A DNA stretch of 30,476 nucleotides from an uncultured Collinsella sp. (GTDB taxonomy: Bacteria; Actinomycetota; Coriobacteriia; Coriobacteriales; Coriobacteriaceae). Shown in pieces: positions 17,395 through 25,143 of the stretch (positions are counted from its first letter, which is position 1; each line of letters opens with the position of its first letter). The notes beneath the pieces were generated by a model. That model ran no database searches. It was not told where the DNA came from and saw only the letters and a program-made list of their open reading frames with translations. The stretch lies in the NCBI GenBank assembly GCA_900552145.1, contig URYW01000011.1, positions 1-30,476 on the forward strand, given 5' to 3'. The position numbers were made by a program, and so were the translations under genes.

Positions 17395-17482
17395 CGCCGA
17401 TACATACTGTCTGGCGAATCATTTGTCAATGAATTCGGTGAACGGTAGTAAATACCGTTCAAGCGTATGTATGTATCGGTCG
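17395..17482 (+). ncRNA. Predicted structured RNA leader, three-way junction
   Basis: Three nested helices can be drawn by eye. P1 pairs 17397-17407 with 17469-17479 (11 bp, extended by 2 bp past a bulge). P2 pairs 17415-17423 with 17428-17437 (9 bp with one bulged T and a TGTC loop). P3 pairs 17439-17447 with 17453-17461 (9 bp, GTAAA loop). A GC hairpin at 17478-17496 would compete with the base of P1. The arrangement suggests a cis-acting RNA controlling the downstream transporter operon. The P3 palindrome could instead be a DNA operator. It does not match a riboswitch class I can name. Confidence 0.4.
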
Positions 17483-17544
17483 CCGAGCGCGGCACCTCAG
17501 TTGGGTTCGTCGGTAGGTAAGGTATATATCGTCCGCAAGTTGCG

Positions 17545-17568
17545 CGGGGGCACGTCTAGGTGCTCCCG
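17545..17568 (+). promoter_or_regulatory. Leader hairpin before the binding protein gene
   Basis: A 9-bp stem with one G-T pair (17545-17553 with 17560-17568) and a 6-base loop ends 20 bases before the ribosome site. There is no T-run after it, so it is more likely an RNA stability or translation element than a terminator. Confidence 0.4.
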
Positions 17569-17597
17569 AGTAAGATTCTCTATTGATAGGAGAAGAC

Positions 17598-19211
17598 ATG
17601 GCCATCATCAACAAGGGTATGTCCAGGCGTTCGTTCCTCGGCCTCACCGGCAGCGTCGCTGCTGTCGCCGGCCTTGGTCTCACTGGCTGCGGTGGCAGCT
17701 CTAGCGACGAGGGTTCCGCTTCCGGCTCCACCGATTCCGCCAACCGTGGCGGCGGCGTGATCACCGCTGGTTCCGCTTACGCTCCGTCCAGCTTCGATCC
17801 CGCCAGCACTGGCTCCGCTGTGGGCCTGGGTGCTAACTGGCACGTCGTCGAGGGCCTCTACGGCATCGATTACCACGACTACAGCACCTTCAACGAGCTC
17901 GCCACCGACGATCCCAAGTCTGTGGACGACACCACTTTCGAGGTCACCATCCGCAAGGGCGCCAAGTTCTCCGATGGCACCGAGGTCACCGCTGACGATG
18001 TCGTTGCCTCCTACACCGCTTGCGCCGCTTCCGCTACCTATGCTCCGTTCTTCCAGCCCTTCGAGTCCATCGAGGCCAAGGACGCCAGCACCGTGACGGT
18101 CAAGACTAAGGTCCCCAATTTCTCCCTGCTCAAGGATCGTCTGGCCATCGTCCGCGTTACCCCGGCCACCCAGACCGAGGAGGATCGCGCCAAGCAGCCG
18201 ATCGGTTCCGGCCCCTGGATGTACGACTCTATCTCCGATACCGAGATCACCTTGGTTCCCAACCCCGAGTACAACGGTGAGTATGCTGCCGAGGATAAGA
18301 AGATCCAGTACAGCATCCTGACCGACCCCACCGCTCGCGTTACCGCTCAGCAGGAGGGCTCCACGCTCGTTATGGAGCTCGTTACCGCTGACGCCGTCGA
18401 CCAGCTCGAGAGCGCCGGCTGCAAGATCGATAACGTTCAGGGTTTCGGCACCCGCTTCATCATGTTCAACGTCGCCAAGGAGCCTTGGAACAACGTCAAG
18501 GTCCGTCAGGCTGTCATGTATGCGCTCGACACCGAGAAGATGGTCAGCAACACCTTCGCCGGCCTTGCCACCGCTGCCAGCTGCTACCTGCCCAAGAGCT
18601 TCACCAACTATCATGAGGCTTCCACGGTGTACAAGACCGACGCCAAGAAGGCTAAGAAGCTCATCGAGGAGTCTGGCATCACCCCGGGTGCCATCACCCT
18701 GCGCACCACCGACAACGAGCAGATTAAGGGCATGGCCGCCCAGGTCAAGAACGACCTCGACGCTCTCGGCTTCGATGTGACCATCCAGACCGATACCTCG
18801 CCGGCCACTTACGCTGCCATCGACGGCGGCGAGGCCTACGATATCCTCCTTGCCCCTGGCGATCCTTCCTGCTTCGGCGCCGACCCCGACCTGCTGCTCA
18901 ACTGGTGGTACGGCGACAACGTCTGGATGCAGACCCGTTGCCCGTGGAAGGAGTCCGCTGAGTGGCAGAAGCTCCACGGCCTCATGGACGAGGCTCTTGC
19001 CGCCGAGGGCGACGAGCAGCAGAAGAAGTGGAACGAGTGCTTCGACATCATTGCCGACAACGCCGTTCTGTACCCCGTTGTCCACGTCAAGACCGTCTCC
19101 GCTTCCTGGGACGATCCGTCCACTGCACCCAACGGCGAGGCCCTCGATGGCTTCAAGGGCATCGGCACGACGAGCATGTCCTTCAGGGGCGTTGCGACCG
19201 TCAAGGCGTAA
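17598..19211 (+). CDS. ABC transporter solute-binding lipoprotein, family 5; predicted sialic acid binding (SatA/NanB-like)
   Basis: A 537-residue extracellular substrate-binding lipoprotein of the SBP_bac_5 (oligopeptide-binding) family. The signal sequence has a twin-arginine motif, SRRSFLG (9-15), and a lipobox LTGC with the lipidated cysteine at C31. This points to Tat export and membrane anchoring. A serine/glycine-rich linker follows, then the family fold, including the typical block DGTEVTADDVVASYTAC. Family members bind peptides, nickel or sugars. With nanA, a ROK kinase and nanE downstream, sialic acid is the most likely ligand, as in SatABCD and NanBCDF systems; this is inference from context. 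The ATG at 17598 is preferred to the TTG at 17583 because AGGAG lies 5 bases before it. Codons are strongly C-ending, fitting high expression. Confidence 0.85.
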   Translation: MAIINKGMSRRSFLGLTGSVAAVAGLGLTGCGGSSSDEGSASGSTDSANRGGGVITAGSAYAPSSFDPASTGSAVGLGANWHVVEGLYGIDYHDYSTFNELATDDPKSVDDTTFEVTIRKGAKFSDGTEVTADDVVASYTACAASATYAPFFQPFESIEAKDASTVTVKTKVPNFSLLKDRLAIVRVTPATQTEEDRAKQPIGSGPWMYDSISDTEITLVPNPEYNGEYAAEDKKIQYSILTDPTARVTAQQEGSTLVMELVTADAVDQLESAGCKIDNVQGFGTRFIMFNVAKEPWNNVKVRQAVMYALDTEKMVSNTFAGLATAASCYLPKSFTNYHEASTVYKTDAKKAKKLIEESGITPGAITLRTTDNEQIKGMAAQVKNDLDALGFDVTIQTDTSPATYAAIDGGEAYDILLAPGDPSCFGADPDLLLNWWYGDNVWMQTRCPWKESAEWQKLHGLMDEALAAEGDEQQKKWNECFDIIADNAVLYPVVHVKTVSASWDDPSTAPNGEALDGFKGIGTTSMSFRGVATVKA

Positions 19212-19273
19212 GACTCGCTTGAGTCTGTATGCAGGATGTCGGTCGTTGGGACCGTATCCTCATAGTTGAAACA

Positions 19274-19307
19274 AAGACCCGGGCGGCAACGATGTCGCTC
19301 GGGTCTT
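19274..19307 (+). terminator. Intercistronic hairpin after the binding protein gene
   Basis: A 12-bp stem with one G-T pair (19274-19285 with 19296-19307) closes a 10-base loop; TCTTGTAATG follows, so termination would be partial. Such hairpins between binding protein and permease genes commonly lower permease expression relative to the binding protein. Confidence 0.55.
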
Positions 19308-19368
19308 GTAATGAGTATCCGTACTCATATACCAGTTGGTCCTACCGACAAAAGAAAGGGGAGAGAAC

Positions 19369-20325
19369 GTGAACAACTTGCTACGTTTGATTGGAAGGCG
19401 TCTTGTGGCGCTGCCGATCATGGCATTGGGCGTCACCGTCCTGGTGTTCTTCCTTATGTCGTTCTCCAAGACCGACCCCGCCTACACGGCGTTGGGTGAC
19501 GGTGCCTCGCCCGAGGCGGTTGCCGAGTACCATGAGAAGTATGGTCTGGACGACCCCTGGCCCGTGCGCTACGTGCGCTATATGGGCGATCTGATCCATG
19601 GCGACATGGGCACCTATGGTGCTGCTCGCAACTCCGTTGCCAAGCGCATCTCCACGGCCCTGCCCGTCACGATGCAGCTGACCTTTATCGGTCTTGCTAT
19701 CGGTGCGGTCGTTTCGTTTTTGCTCGGCGTCATCGCGGCACTGTATCGCGACAAATGGCCGGACCAAGTGATCCGCGTCTTTTCCATCGCCGGCTTGGCA
19801 ACCCCGTCGTTCTGGCTTGCCGTTCTGTTGATCCTGCTGTTCTCTTCCTACCTTAAGGTGCTCCCGGCATCGGGTGCTCTGCCTCACTTCACCACGAATC
19901 CGGTTGGCTATCTGGGACGTATGATCATGCCCGCTATCGCCTTGGCATTTCCGCTGACGGGCCAGATGACTCGTATCGTGCGTACCGCCATGGTCGAGGA
20001 GCTCGACAAGGATTATGTCCGTATGGCTCGCGGCGCCGGCGTTCCCGAGAAGGTCGTCGTCGGCATCAACGTTCTTCGCAATGCGCTGATCACCCCGGTC
20101 ACCACCCTCGGTCTTAAGATCGGTTACCTCATGGGCGGCGCCGTCGTCATCGAGGTTATCTTCAACCTCCCCGGCATGGGCACCGCGATTCTGCAGGGCG
20201 TTCAGGGCAACGAGGCGAACCTGGTTCAGGGCGTCGTCATCGTCGTTGCTCTTGCCTTCATCATCATCAACATCGTGGTTGACATGCTCTACCTGCTCAT
20301 CAACCTGCGCATCAGGACGGTGTAG
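19369..20325 (+). CDS. ABC transporter permease, DppB/OppB family (SatB/NanC-like)
   Basis: A 318-residue inner-membrane permease of the DppB/OppB family, forming half of the transport channel. It begins with the typical RRLVALPIMALGVTVLVFFLM segment region (about residues 11-30). Further membrane helices follow, and the EAA loop that docks the ATPase includes DYVRMARGAGVP near residues 216-227. Length matches the family. The GTG start at 19369 is chosen for the purine-rich AAAGGGGAGAG just upstream; the in-frame extension to 19336 has no ribosome site. It is 3 bases before the permease-ATPase fusion gene. Substrate is inferred to be sialic acid from the operon. Confidence 0.88.
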   Translation: MNNLLRLIGRRLVALPIMALGVTVLVFFLMSFSKTDPAYTALGDGASPEAVAEYHEKYGLDDPWPVRYVRYMGDLIHGDMGTYGAARNSVAKRISTALPVTMQLTFIGLAIGAVVSFLLGVIAALYRDKWPDQVIRVFSIAGLATPSFWLAVLLILLFSSYLKVLPASGALPHFTTNPVGYLGRMIMPAIALAFPLTGQMTRIVRTAMVEELDKDYVRMARGAGVPEKVVVGINVLRNALITPVTTLGLKIGYLMGGAVVIEVIFNLPGMGTAILQGVQGNEANLVQGVVIVVALAFIIINIVVDMLYLLINLRIRTV

Positions 20326-20328
20326 ATT

Positions 20329-22392
20329 ATGGTAAAGATTCGAGAGAAGCAAACCGAGCTGCTCGAGAAGGCTGCCTCCAAGGGGCTCAAGCTCGGTGGC
20401 TGGAAGAAGATGACGCTGTCTTCTAAGATTGCAGCCGTCGTGCTGGTGCTGGTCGCCCTGACTGCGATTCTGGCGCCCCTTCTTGCCCCCTATAGCCCGG
20501 TCGAGATTTTTACGGCTCGCCAGGCTCCCGGCAACGGATTTATTTTCGGTACCGACGATAAGGGTCGCGACATTCTGTCGCGTATGCTCTACGGTGGTCG
20601 TTACTCGCTGATTATCGGCTTTGGCGCCACTGCCATGGCTCTGGTCTGCGGCTCGGTCGTTGGCGCCCTTGCAGCGGTTTCGCGCAAGGCCGTCTCCGAG
20701 ACGATCATGCGTATCTTGGACATCATCATGTCCATCCCAGGCATCGCCCTCGCGGCCGTCTTCGTCTCCATCCTGGGCAACTCCGTGCCGTCGATCATCT
20801 TCGCCATCGGCTTTATGTACACTCCGCAGATTGCCCGTATCGTGCGCGCCAACATCGTGTCCGAGTACGGCGAGGACTATGTCCGCGCGGTCATCGTTTC
20901 CGGCGCCAAGGCTCCGTGGATTTTGATCAAGCATGTTCTGCGTAACTGCATCGCCCCGATCATGGTCTTCACCGTTACCCTGGTCGCCGACGCTATCATC
21001 TTCGAGGCCTCGCTGACCTTCATCGGCGCTGGTATCCAGGAGCCCACCGCTACCTGGGGCAACATCCTCGCCGACGCCCGCGGCGGCGTGCTCGCCGGCC
21101 GTTGGTGGCAGGCGCTGTTCCCGGGCCTGGCCATCATGATCACCTGCCTGGCGCTCAACATCCTCTCCGAGGGCATTACCGACGCCATGGCCGCTGCTCC
21201 CTCTGCCGCCCTGGATCCGACCGATTCCTCCAAGCGTCGCGAGGCCGACCTGCTGGTCTCCGACCCCGTTCGCGCCTACAAGGAGCAGGCCCAGTCCCTC
21301 TCCGCTCGCCTTGGCGCCCTGCGCGATGTCGAGCTCAAGCGTGACGATCGCCATGTGCCCGACGAGTCTGTCGAACCGATTCTCTCGGTCCGTGACTTCT
21401 GCATTCAGTTTGAGCATCACGGTGATATCAACGTCGTCGACCATGTCAACTTTGACGTCCGTCCTGGTCAGACCATGGGCCTGGTGGGCGAGTCCGGTTG
21501 CGGTAAGTCCATCACCACGCTGGCCATCATGGGCCTGACCGATGAGGACGAGCATCTTTCCGGCGAGGTCCTCTGGGAGGGCCGTGACCTGCTCAAGATG
21601 AGCAAGAAGGAGTGGTTCGGCCTGCGCGGTACCGATATCGCTATGGTCTATCAGGACGCCCTGTCCTCGCTCAACCCCTCCATGCTCATCTCTGCCCAGA
21701 TGAAGCAGCTCACCAAGCGCGGCGGAACCCGCAGCGCCGAGGAGCTCCTGGAGCTCGGCGGCCTCGATCCCAAGCGCACGCTCGAGAGCTATCCGCACGA
21801 GCTTTCCGGCGGCCAGCGTCAGCGTGTCCTGATCGCTATGGCCCTTACCCGCGACCCCAAGCTGGTCAGCTGCGACGAGCCCACGACCGCTCTGGACGTT
21901 ACCGTCCAGAAGCAGGTCATCAAGCTGCTCAACGATCTTCAGGCCAAGCTCGGCTTTGCCATGATCTTCGTTTCGCACGACCTGGCGCTGGTCGCCGAGG
22001 TCGCCCATAACATCACGGTTATGTACGCCGGTCAAGTTATCGAGCAGGCACCCACCAAGGAGCTGCTCACTAACCCTCTTCCCGCAGAAGGTTCGCGGTC
22101 TTCTGGGTTCCGTTCTGTCCATCGAGAGCGGTTCGGGCCGTCTGCACCAGGTGCCCGGCGCCGTTCCGAGCCCGCGCGATTTCCCCAAGGGCGATCGCTT
22201 CGCGCCCCGCTCGAGCCACCCGCGTATTGGCCTGGACACCCGTCCGGTCTTCAAGCGCGTGCCCGGCACCGAGCACTTCTATTCCGAGCTCCCCGACGAG
22301 GTGCTCAAGGCAAATGGTTTGACCCCTCACGCGGAGGTGATGTAGATGAGCGAGACCGCAGTAAACGGCGTCGAGCCGATCATCTTCCTTGA
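20329..22392 (+). CDS. ABC transporter permease-ATPase fusion (DppC-DppD type, SatC/NanD-like), frameshifted near its end
   Basis: One polypeptide joins a DppC-type permease (about residues 1-300; EAA loop near EYGEDYVRAVIVSGAKAP) to a DppD-type ATPase (from about 345). The ATPase has Walker A GESGCGKS, signature LSGGQRQR and Walker B SCDEPTTALD. Such fusions are known in actinobacterial family 5 transporters. At about 22078-22084 the frame breaks. After TNPL (near residue 584) the read frame continues into an arginine-rich nonsense tail ending at 22392, inside the next gene. The +1 frame from there encodes a sensible tail (RGLLGSVLSIESGSGRL, then VPSPRDFPKGDRF) ending at TAG 22343-22345, directly before the next ATG. 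The pattern fits loss of 2 bases from a CAC codon of the usual NPLHP motif. The lost part is the oligopeptide-type C-terminal domain; the ATPase core is intact. Confidence 0.85.
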   Translation: MVKIREKQTELLEKAASKGLKLGGWKKMTLSSKIAAVVLVLVALTAILAPLLAPYSPVEIFTARQAPGNGFIFGTDDKGRDILSRMLYGGRYSLIIGFGATAMALVCGSVVGALAAVSRKAVSETIMRILDIIMSIPGIALAAVFVSILGNSVPSIIFAIGFMYTPQIARIVRANIVSEYGEDYVRAVIVSGAKAPWILIKHVLRNCIAPIMVFTVTLVADAIIFEASLTFIGAGIQEPTATWGNILADARGGVLAGRWWQALFPGLAIMITCLALNILSEGITDAMAAAPSAALDPTDSSKRREADLLVSDPVRAYKEQAQSLSARLGALRDVELKRDDRHVPDESVEPILSVRDFCIQFEHHGDINVVDHVNFDVRPGQTMGLVGESGCGKSITTLAIMGLTDEDEHLSGEVLWEGRDLLKMSKKEWFGLRGTDIAMVYQDALSSLNPSMLISAQMKQLTKRGGTRSAEELLELGGLDPKRTLESYPHELSGGQRQRVLIAMALTRDPKLVSCDEPTTALDVTVQKQVIKLLNDLQAKLGFAMIFVSHDLALVAEVAHNITVMYAGQVIEQAPTKELLTNPLPAEGSRSSGFRSVHRERFGPSAPGARRRSEPARFPQGRSLRAPLEPPAYWPGHPSGLQARARHRALLFRAPRRGAQGKWFDPSRGGDVDERDRSKRRRADHLP

Positions 22393-23173
22393 TGACGTCC
22401 ACGTCACCTTTAGGACCCGTACCGGCTCGATTCTGCACCCCAACCTGGTTCACGCCGTCCAGGGTGTAACGATTAAGCTCATGCCCGGTCAGACGATTGG
22501 CATCGTCGGCGAGTCCGGTTGCGGTAAGTCCACCACCGCTAACGTCATGTGCGGCCTGCAGGCCCCCACGAGCGGCAAGGTCTACTTTAAGGGCAAGGAC
22601 GTTACCAAACGTACCGCCGAGGACCGTCGCCACATGGGTCGCGTCATCTCGGTCGTGTTCCAGAACCCGGCCACGGCGCTCAACCCCCGCATGGTCGTTC
22701 GCGAGCAGCTGCTCGACCCCATGCGCGTCCACAACCTGGGTACCGAGGCCGAGCAGGAGAAGCGCGTCAAGGAACTCTTGGAGCTCACCGGTCTGCCCAG
22801 CTCCGCTGCCGAGGTTCTTCCCGGCCAGCTTTCGGGCGGCCAGCGTCAGCGCGTCGCAATTGCCCGTGCCCTGTCGCTGAACCCCGATGCCATCATCGCC
22901 GACGAGCCCACCTCGGCTCTGGACGTTTCGGTCCGCGCGCAGATTCTGAACCTGCTGACCGACCTTAAGAAGGAGCTCGGCCTGGCCATGGTGTTCATCA
23001 GCCATGACATCCAGACGGTCCGCTATATCTCTGACGACATCATCGTTATGAATGGCGGCAAGATCGTCGAGCAGGGCGAGGCCAAGCAGGTCTTCCAGCA
23101 CCCCCAGGACCCCTACACCAAGATGCTGCTCGGCGCTGCGCCGTCGCTGCTGCATCCCAAGCTCGGCGAGTAG
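22346..23173 (+). CDS. ABC transporter ATP-binding protein, DppF family (SatD/NanF-like)
   Basis: A 275-residue ATPase of the DppF/OppF family, the second motor subunit of the importer. It shows Walker A GESGCGKST (about residues 53-61), Q-loop FQNPATALNPR, signature LSGGQRQRVAIARAL, Walker B IIADEPTSALD and switch histidine FISHD. It ends with the QDPYTKMLLGAAPSLLHP tail of the family. The ATG follows immediately after the ancestral stop of the previous gene, with GGAGGTGAT 4 bases upstream, so translation is coupled. The frameshift in the preceding gene moves that gene's stop 47 bases into this one. Confidence 0.92.
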   Translation: MSETAVNGVEPIIFLDDVHVTFRTRTGSILHPNLVHAVQGVTIKLMPGQTIGIVGESGCGKSTTANVMCGLQAPTSGKVYFKGKDVTKRTAEDRRHMGRVISVVFQNPATALNPRMVVREQLLDPMRVHNLGTEAEQEKRVKELLELTGLPSSAAEVLPGQLSGGQRQRVAIARALSLNPDAIIADEPTSALDVSVRAQILNLLTDLKKELGLAMVFISHDIQTVRYISDDIIVMNGGKIVEQGEAKQVFQHPQDPYTKMLLGAAPSLLHPKLGE

Positions 23174-23189
23174 CCTCGCTTTCCCTCCC

Positions 23190-23217
23190 GTGCGCCCGGT
23201 TCCTTTGCCGGGCGCAC
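23190..23217 (+). terminator. Intercistronic hairpin before the esterase gene
   Basis: A GC-rich 10-bp stem (23190-23199 with 23208-23217) with an 8-base loop lies 17 bases after the ATPase stop. The following CTCCGTTGC is a poor T-tract, so partial termination or mRNA 3'-end protection is likelier than a full stop. Confidence 0.5.
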
Positions 23218-23253
23218 CTCCGTTGCGATTTCGAAAGGTTGGGTTCACGAGCC

Positions 23254-24231
23254 ATGCCAAGTGCTCAGGAGCTACAACATCAATTTGGTGAATATCGAGG
23301 CGCCATGCCCCGTCCATCAGATTTCGATCTCTTTTGGAAGGATCGCATGGCCGAGGCCGACGCCGTCGGGCTTGACTATGCGATCGAGGCGGCATCGGTC
23401 ACCGACGCCGTGACCTGCCAGCTTTTCGACCTCTGGTATACCGGCATGTGTGGCGCTCGCCTTCATGCCAAGTACCTTAAACCCGTCTCGGACGAGCCCG
23501 TGCCATTGGTACTTCAGTTCCATGGGTATCCAGGTGCAAGCCGCAGCTGGTTTGAGCAGGCATCGTTTGCGGGCATGGGCATGGCACTCATCGCCCTCGA
23601 CTGCCCCGGCCAAGGAGGTCCCTCCGAGGACATTGGTGGATTTGAGGGCACAACGGTCGCGGGCCATATCGTCGCCGGTATCGACGGCGACCCGGCCAAC
23701 CTCTACTATGTCCGCTTGCACCAAGATATTCGCATCCTGTGCCGCATCGTTCGCGAGCTCGAGGGCATCGATCTTGCCCGTGTGTTTGTGAACGGCGCGT
23801 CTCAGGGCGGTGGTTTGGGCATTGCGACCTGTGCGCTTAACAGCGAGCTTATCAATCGTGCCGCCATCCTCTATCCCTTCCTGTCAGATTTCCGCCTAGT
23901 CTGGGATTTGGATGCCGACGACATTGCCTACGAGGGCCTGCGCTATTGGTCTCGCTGGTTTGACGAGGACTCGACTCGTATTGACGAAGCCTATGCCAAG
24001 CTGGCGTACTTCGATTCCAAGAACTTTGCCCCTATGGTCAAATGCCCCGTGCTGTTTGGCACCGGCACAGCCGATATCGTCTGTCCGCCAGCGACGCAGT
24101 TTGCGGTCTATAACAATCTGACCTGCGAAAAGCGTCATGAGTTCTTTGAAGGCTTTGGCCACGAGGAGATTCAGGATTTTGACGATTTGATCATTCCGTT
24201 TTTCTGTAAGGGAGGGGAGGCTCATGTCTAA
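23254..24231 (+). CDS. CE7/AXE1 family acetyl esterase, possible sialate O-acetyl esterase
   Basis: A 325-residue cytosolic alpha/beta hydrolase of the acetyl xylan esterase/cephalosporin-C deacetylase family (carbohydrate esterase 7). Visible are the family N-terminus (RPSDFDLFWKDRM, 20-32), the oxyanion motif FHGYPG (89-94), the DCPGQGG loop (116-122), the nucleophile elbow GASQGGG with S183, the acid D274 and H303 in FGHEE. No signal peptide is seen, so it acts inside the cell on small imported sugars. In a nan-type operon the likely job is removing O-acetyl groups from imported sialic acids before the lyase acts; this is inference. The ATG at 23254 gives the family N-terminus, with AAGGTTGGG about 10 bases upstream. 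The 3' end overlaps the next gene by 8 bases. Confidence 0.85.
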   Translation: MPSAQELQHQFGEYRGAMPRPSDFDLFWKDRMAEADAVGLDYAIEAASVTDAVTCQLFDLWYTGMCGARLHAKYLKPVSDEPVPLVLQFHGYPGASRSWFEQASFAGMGMALIALDCPGQGGPSEDIGGFEGTTVAGHIVAGIDGDPANLYYVRLHQDIRILCRIVRELEGIDLARVFVNGASQGGGLGIATCALNSELINRAAILYPFLSDFRLVWDLDADDIAYEGLRYWSRWFDEDSTRIDEAYAKLAYFDSKNFAPMVKCPVLFGTGTADIVCPPATQFAVYNNLTCEKRHEFFEGFGHEEIQDFDDLIIPFFCKGGEAHV

Positions 24232-25075
24232 GTGCGAGAGCAATGTTGACGAGCTGATTGTCCCCGGGCTCGTGGGAATTCCTGGAACGGTTTCGTCAAG
24301 GCTCGCAGAATATCGGGACTGGTGCGGTGATGTCCAAGCAGATGTTTCTGATTTAGAGACATGCGCTTCGAATCTTGAGATTCAAGGCCTGGCCATTACG
24401 GCGATTGACTTTGTTAACCCCTGCGCCCGTTACTCGGAGGTCTCCTTTGAGCTCGGTGACGATGCGATTCACGCTCGTTTGATCGAGCCTGTCGGTCGCG
24501 CCCGAGTATCTGAGCGCGTGCCGTTGTGCCTGATGTTCCACGACATCGATCGGCCTGTGCGCGGCTGGCATCACATGACGAGATTTGCCGCCATGGGGTA
24601 TGCCGTCCTCGCGCTGGATGACGATGTTGCTGGTGCGGACGACCTGCAGCGGGGGATTTCTTCGCCCGCTTTTGTCGAGCGCGTCCGTTGGGGTTGCGCG
24701 CTGGCGAAGGTGGCGCGCAATCTTGATGGCATGGACCCCGACCGCATCTTTGCATGGGGCGAGGGTCTTGGCGGCGGAGTCGCGCTAGCGGTTTCTGCTC
24801 TGGACGAGCGGGGCCTCGCCTGCACGGCGGTTGCCAATCCGCTTCCTGGCGGCCTCGAGGCGCTGTCGTCTCGGGTGCGCGGATCGGTGCTCATGGGCAC
24901 ATCGCTTATGGATACCGTGAGCGATCCCAAGGATCAGTTTGCCGTATTCAACGGTCTTGAGTGTGACCGGAGGCATATCATCTATGCAAAATACGCTCAC
25001 GAGCGCATCAATGCGTTCGAAAACGAAGTCGTCGACTTTTTTAACCAAACGTTCTACTCGTGTTCTTTGGCCTAG
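24224..25075 (+). CDS. Catalytically degenerate CE7-like esterase paralogue
   Basis: A 283-residue protein that aligns by eye with the preceding esterase. Corresponding blocks are FHDIDRPVRGWHHMTRFAAMG for the oxyanion region, IFAWGEGLGGG for the nucleophile elbow, MGTSLMDTV for the acid (D230) and YAHERINAF for the histidine (H259). The serine of GASQGG is replaced by glycine (G181), so esterase activity by the usual mechanism is not expected. About 50 residues that include the lid region of the upstream protein (its residues 205-262) are missing. The reading frame is otherwise open. It has a strong ribosome site (GGGAGGGGAGG) and overlaps the esterase gene by 8 bases, so it is translated with it and is not a random relic. 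A partner or regulatory subunit of the active esterase, or a sugar-binding pseudoenzyme, are possible roles. Confidence 0.75.
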   Translation: MSKCESNVDELIVPGLVGIPGTVSSRLAEYRDWCGDVQADVSDLETCASNLEIQGLAITAIDFVNPCARYSEVSFELGDDAIHARLIEPVGRARVSERVPLCLMFHDIDRPVRGWHHMTRFAAMGYAVLALDDDVAGADDLQRGISSPAFVERVRWGCALAKVARNLDGMDPDRIFAWGEGLGGGVALAVSALDERGLACTAVANPLPGGLEALSSRVRGSVLMGTSLMDTVSDPKDQFAVFNGLECDRRHIIYAKYAHERINAFENEVVDFFNQTFYSCSLA

Positions 25076-25101
25076 ACGGCCTGGACACTGCCAACAAGAG
25101 T

Positions 25102-25120
25102 GGGTGGCATAGGGCCGCCC
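25102..25120 (+). other. Intercistronic hairpin before nanA
   Basis: A 7-bp GC-rich stem with one T-G pair (25102-25108 with 25114-25120) and a 5-base loop lies in the 68-base gap before nanA, 11 bases upstream of its ribosome site. No T-run follows; probably an RNA stability element. Confidence 0.4.
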
Positions 25121-25143
25121 GCCAGACAGCTAAGGAGATTCTT

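Larger units (their letters stand above)
17234..17597 (+). promoter_or_regulatory. Long intergenic leader of the sialic acid operon
   Basis: No gene is visible in these 364 bases. An AT-rich stretch leads to TTGACT (17334-17339) and an extended -10, TGCTATCCT (TATCCT at 17360-17365, 20-base spacer). These predict a transcript starting near 17372. The following ~225 bases are rich in inverted repeats (17395-17482 and 17545-17568). The ribosome site ATAGGAG (17587-17592) serves the binding protein gene at 17598. Confidence 0.55.

Noticed and set aside
17395..17482. Leader RNA as a purine-type, TPP or T-box riboswitch, or a hammerhead ribozyme
   Set aside because: It has three helices, but the loops are only 4-5 bases and cannot kiss. 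None of the core sequences of TPP, T-box or hammerhead RNAs is present.
19381..22269. A 962-codon open frame on the minus strand opposite the permease genes, and other long antisense frames at 17580-19085, 15101-16822, 11006-12097, 22070-23395, 25072-26115 and 27990-29504
   Set aside because: They mirror the strongly biased codons of the sense genes, which lack TTA, CTA and TCA and so leave no antisense stops. Their translations show low-complexity, charged sequence without family motifs or ribosome sites.
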